This document shows, one piece after another, positions 22,230 through 24,858 of a stretch of 24,858 bases of DNA. The notes under the pieces were generated by a model. The model was given only the letters and a program-made list of their open reading frames with translations, was not told the DNA's origin and searched no databases. Numbering within the stretch: the stretch's first letter is position 1; the number at the start of each line of letters is the position of its first letter. A program made the position numbers and the translations under genes. This stretch comes from UBA4124 sp052034745 (lineage in GTDB: Bacteria; Patescibacteriota; Minisyncoccia; Phycocordibacterales; UBA9973). The stretch covers positions 1 through 24,858 of the forward strand of contig JBPOIF010000021.1 in NCBI GenBank assembly GCA_052034745.1. The letters run 5' to 3'.

Positions 22230-22642
22230 AGTGATAAATTATCCTGATTCTGAGTTTGTTCTTGTAAAACATTTTCTTGTATTTCGACTGCGTGACTGCA
22301 TGGCTCATTGTCTCTCATTTCGTCACAATACTGGATCGAGCAACTGGTGTCCGAAGGTAAACAACTATTTGATGCTGCACAATCAAGCACACTATCCCCG
22401 CATTGAGCGTAAATATCGTGAGCATTTTTTTCTACCTTAGAGTAAAAGTACTCTTCCGTGCATTCGTCATCGTTACACCCTATAAAACAAGAGTGTTCCG
22501 CGGGGTCACACTCCCCTTCATAAAAAACAATATAGTCATTTTTAACTAAAAAACGTGAGTAAGAAGCGGTGACGGTCAACAAAACTGCGACAACGAGTGC
22601 GTAAAGAAAAAAATGATCTTTGATGTGCTTCTTGAGACTCAT
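22226..22642 (-). CDS. Cys-rich single-pass membrane protein
   Basis: The 138-residue protein has a short basic N-terminus, one membrane anchor at about 11-27 (FFLYALVVAVLLTVTAS) and an acidic extracytoplasmic domain with ten Cys: 45, 52, 56, 61, 81, 88, 94, 101, 106 and 115. The pattern ECDPAEHSCFIGCNDDEC, followed by YFYSKVEKNAHDIYAQCG, recurs in hypothetical proteins I associate with Patescibacteria, but no function is known to me. The even Cys count fits five disulfides outside the membrane. The start codon overlaps the stop of the SpeD-like gene (TAATG) and its end overlaps the kinase by 4 nt. An accessory or ligand-binding partner of the kinase is a plausible inference. Confidence 0.7.
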   Translation of the reverse strand: MSLKKHIKDHFFLYALVVAVLLTVTASYSRFLVKNDYIVFYEGECDPAEHSCFIGCNDDECTEEYFYSKVEKNAHDIYAQCGDSVLDCAASNSCLPSDTSCSIQYCDEMRDNEPCSHAVEIQENVLQEQTQNQDNLSL

Positions 22643-23025
22643 TATAATTCATTATATCTTAATCCTCGCTCAATAAAATTGAGTTCTACTTCTTTTGCAC
22701 CAAAATACTGCTGAGCAAACCCTTTCACACCTTCTATCTCAAATTTTTTACAAGAATAAACATCGATAGAGATAAAATCTTTCGGAGTAAGGGTGTGGAT
22801 TTGAATACCACTTTCAATAAGAGGCACCCATCCCGACAACCCCGCTTTGTCTGGGTAGAGAACTCCATCGCTTTGGAAAATAAAAGGTGGAGACTGTTTT
22901 GACATCTTGAGATACACCACAATTTCTTCAAGAAAGTTGTAACACAGGGTGATATCAGCACAAGCGCCTTCTTTGCATCGATATAGATCTAATGTAAGTA
23001 AATATCCGAAGGGTTCTGGTTTCAT
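22642..23025 (-). CDS. SpeD-like pyruvoyl decarboxylase with altered ESH motif
   Basis: The 127-residue protein aligns by eye to bacterial and archaeal S-adenosylmethionine decarboxylase (SpeD/SpeH, about 125-130 residues). It has GYLLTLDLYRC near the start and WVPLIESGIQIHTLTPKDF at 66-84, where AdoMetDC has ISESHLxIHTWPExGY. SIDVYSCKKF (86-95) stands for AxDxFTCG, and ERGLRY lies near the end where the family has ERGRY. Ser72 (the self-cleavage residue that becomes pyruvoyl), His77 and Cys92 match Ser63, His68 and Cys83 of the Thermotoga enzyme. The His of ESH is Gly73 and the WPE loop is replaced by LTP, so substrate choice may differ. Some SpeD homologues are known to decarboxylate ornithine or arginine. 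No speE is adjacent. Confidence 0.7.
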   Translation of the reverse strand: MKPEPFGYLLTLDLYRCKEGACADITLCYNFLEEIVVYLKMSKQSPPFIFQSDGVLYPDKAGLSGWVPLIESGIQIHTLTPKDFISIDVYSCKKFEIEGVKGFAQQYFGAKEVELNFIERGLRYNEL

Positions 23026-23933
23026 TGTTTAGAAAATGTTATGGTAAATTTGTTTAAAAAAAATAAAGGTTGGTACTTTGTCTTTGAATAGCGCAACCCT
23101 GGAATACCAAGATCCTGCTCCCAATTATAATAGGTGATACCATCTCTTTCCAAGAGCTTTGCTTCTTCCCAGTTCAATATATCATATATTGAAGAATCAA
23201 ACGACGTGTCAGCTTTTGCAAAACGAGAGATGGCATATTCACCGTCACCTATTACTTCGTATACGGTAAACCCCAACAGAACACCCGAACTGTAGAGCAA
23301 AATAGCTTTTATATTTTTGTCATCCAGACTGAGCAATCTTTCTAGGGCAGAATATTCATTGAGATCAAACACTGTTTCTATTTTTTTGATCTTCCCCCAC
23401 TTATCAAAAAGAGCTCGAATCGCCTCAACAGGGAAATCAGTCAAAGAAACTTGCTTTATTTCATACTCAGGATGTTTTTTTATGAAACCACGAACGTTCT
23501 TCCCTTTGTCATTTTTCCAATGAATCATATCTGCCAAATGAGAAACACGGTAGATATAATCATGAGAGTCTTGATCCTCAATAATGCAGAACTCTTGTGC
23601 GGGCAACTTTTCAGCCACTTCTTGAGGGACAAGCTTAAGGTACTCTATTTTGTAATGTTTTTTTGAAAATTCGAGTAGTGCTCTCGTAGTTTTTTCTAGT
23701 TCAGTGTGTCCAACAAATGAGAGAAAGGCTTCTCGAGAGACATAGTCTCTAAAAACAACAACAAGATTGTCGTGCAGTTTCGATATCTGCATATCATTTC
23801 CTGTATTCCATATCCACATATTCACAAAACAAAAATCAGCATACGGCCGAAGGTTGCACCGATCTACGATTGTACGGAGGTCTTCTTCATCAGAAAGTTC
23901 AAGTTTTTTAAATAGAGGAAAATCAGGAATCAT
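23022..23933 (-). CDS. DUF2156 (LPG-synthase C-terminal-like) double-GNAT protein
   Basis: The 303-residue soluble protein matches the DUF2156 family, related to the catalytic domain of MprF, which transfers amino acids from aminoacyl-tRNA to phosphatidylglycerol. Visible features are the N-terminal YADFCFVNMWIWNT segment, a middle ENDKGKNVRGFIKKHPEYE-type region (here KNDKGKNVRGFIKKHP) and the diagnostic end YYNWEQDLGIPGLRYSKTKY. It lacks the membrane flippase part of MprF. Free-standing DUF2156 proteins have few assigned functions; an aminoacyl or acyl transfer onto an amine or lipid is possible. It starts 3 nt after the EamA gene and overlaps the SpeD-like gene by 4 nt. Confidence 0.75.
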   Translation of the reverse strand: MIPDFPLFKKLELSDEEDLRTIVDRCNLRPYADFCFVNMWIWNTGNDMQISKLHDNLVVVFRDYVSREAFLSFVGHTELEKTTRALLEFSKKHYKIEYLKLVPQEVAEKLPAQEFCIIEDQDSHDYIYRVSHLADMIHWKNDKGKNVRGFIKKHPEYEIKQVSLTDFPVEAIRALFDKWGKIKKIETVFDLNEYSALERLLSLDDKNIKAILLYSSGVLLGFTVYEVIGDGEYAISRFAKADTSFDSSIYDILNWEEAKLLERDGITYYNWEQDLGIPGLRYSKTKYQPLFFLNKFTITFSKQ

Positions 23934-23936
23934 AAA

Positions 23937-24854
23937 CTACTGAATCGAAAGTAAATAAGTACCTATACCAGTAATCGCAATCGCAATAATCTTTGGGAGA
24001 AGATGTCTCAGGTGTATCTTTTCCGTTGCCACCTTTGGAAAGAAAATAGTTAAAATAATCCCAATAATCAAAACAAAAATTGGTTGAAACGACTGTGTAA
24101 GGAGCACCAGAGCAACTGGCGCCAGCATAAAAGCGTATGCAAATGCGAAATTTCCAAACATATACAAGCCCTCGTTGAGTATATTTAGAGAAAGAATCCC
24201 TTTTGAATTCTCTTTTATCGCTTGAACAAAACTGACTCGATACGACCGCATAAAAGCAAAAATAGCAAAGCCGATAATCACAAGGGCGACGTGCTCCCAG
24301 AAGAATGATCTCCATACATTTTCTTCAAGAGCCACTGCCTTAAAGATAACGCCTTGAGCTGCCCAAAAAAGAGAAGCGAGAAGCATCGGCACAATGGTTT
24401 TGTGTCGAAGTTTGATTTTGTTTTCTGCGTCTACCTCAAAAGAAATAAAAATCGTTCCAAAAATAATCAATGCCATTGCGATCAATTGTACATTTGTGAG
24501 GACTTCTCCCAGGATAAAATAGCCCAGTATATAACCAAACACCGGCATCAATTGGTAGAAAACAACCACAATAGAGGCCTCATCACTCCTCAGGGCAATC
24601 AAGTAACAGATAAGCACAAGAACGTCCAATACCCCCACCAAAACAAGGATTAACAGGCTTGCTCCGCCGATACTGACCACGGAAGGATCGATCAAAAAGA
24701 TAATCGGCAGTGACAATATAGACAAAAGAGAAGAAAAAAGAATGAGTGTTCCAATACCACTAACCTTGAAATATTTTTCAAGGAGGAGCTTATCTATATG
24801 ATTCGTTAATGCATAGAGAAACGGACCAACCAGCGCTATAAGAAACCAAGACAT
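23937..24854 (-). CDS. EamA/DMT-family transporter
   Basis: The 305-residue protein has ten hydrophobic segments in two five-helix halves, the plan of EamA (drug/metabolite transporter) permeases. Typical features are ALTNHIDKLLLEKY after the first helix, RSDEASIVVVFYQLMPVFGYILGYFILGE closing the first half, and LAPVALVLLTQSFQPIFVLIIGIILT in the second. Members export amino acids, amines and other small metabolites. It is the first visible gene of the leftward five-gene operon; only four bases lie upstream, so the promoter and possible earlier genes are outside the window. Link to the SpeD-like enzyme suggests export of a decarboxylated product, as inference only. Confidence 0.85.
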   Translation of the reverse strand: MSWFLIALVGPFLYALTNHIDKLLLEKYFKVSGIGTLILFSSLLSILSLPIIFLIDPSVVSIGGASLLILVLVGVLDVLVLICYLIALRSDEASIVVVFYQLMPVFGYILGYFILGEVLTNVQLIAMALIIFGTIFISFEVDAENKIKLRHKTIVPMLLASLFWAAQGVIFKAVALEENVWRSFFWEHVALVIIGFAIFAFMRSYRVSFVQAIKENSKGILSLNILNEGLYMFGNFAFAYAFMLAPVALVLLTQSFQPIFVLIIGIILTIFFPKVATEKIHLRHLLPKIIAIAITGIGTYLLSIQ

Positions 24855-24858
24855 ACGG

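Overview
The window looks like a chromosomal segment of a Candidate Phyla Radiation bacterium (Patescibacteria, Parcubacteria group). Small, tightly packed housekeeping genes (murG, ftsW, mraY, scpB, scpA, aspS, trpS, dnaB, recR, rplU, corA, cysS) sit among short hypothetical and Cys-rich proteins of a kind common in that group, and the AspRS is a shortened form. The assignment is inferred from gene content and protein style; no rRNA marker is present. The standard bacterial code fits every frame.

Layout. 1-420: the first codons of a leftward gene under a promoter with a palindromic operator, then a strong rightward promoter, a 40-residue membrane peptide and two terminators. 426-2573 (minus): an NfeD-like protein and a flotillin. 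2809-7486 (minus): a cell-wall and chromosome-segregation operon, scpA-scpB-mraY-ftsW-murG. 7533-9021: an accessory pocket with a 31-residue Cys-repeat protein, a probable structured RNA on the minus strand and an orphan 110-aa protein, with near-copies of one terminator after both proteins. 9029-10627 (minus): aspS behind a T-box leader. 10640-13806 (minus): a secreted metzincin lipoprotein of Bacteroidota appearance and an ABC exporter. 13903-17422: trpS (minus), diverging from dnaB-recR and a small HELIH membrane-type protein (plus). 17427-18093: a 54-aa basic protein (plus) converging on rplU (minus). 18165-20496: corA-cysS (plus).

20502-24854 (minus) is the most unusual part. It is a gapless five-gene operon: EamA transporter, DUF2156 acyltransferase-like protein, SpeD-like pyruvoyl decarboxylase with an altered ESH motif, a Cys-rich single-pass membrane protein, and an orphan 7TM-type histidine kinase. 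No speE or response regulator lies beside it. It may be a small-amine, envelope-modification or sensing module, but its function is unknown.

Expression signals. Several promoters share the form TTGCTT or TTRCAA, 16-17 nt, with a TGn extended -10. Shine-Dalgarno sequences are scarce, and at dnaB, trpS and corA the -10 lies only 6-8 nt before the ATG, which predicts leaderless or near-leaderless messages. Two genes too short for usual ORF cut-offs (196-318 and 17473-17637) follow such promoters with leaders of about 11 nt.
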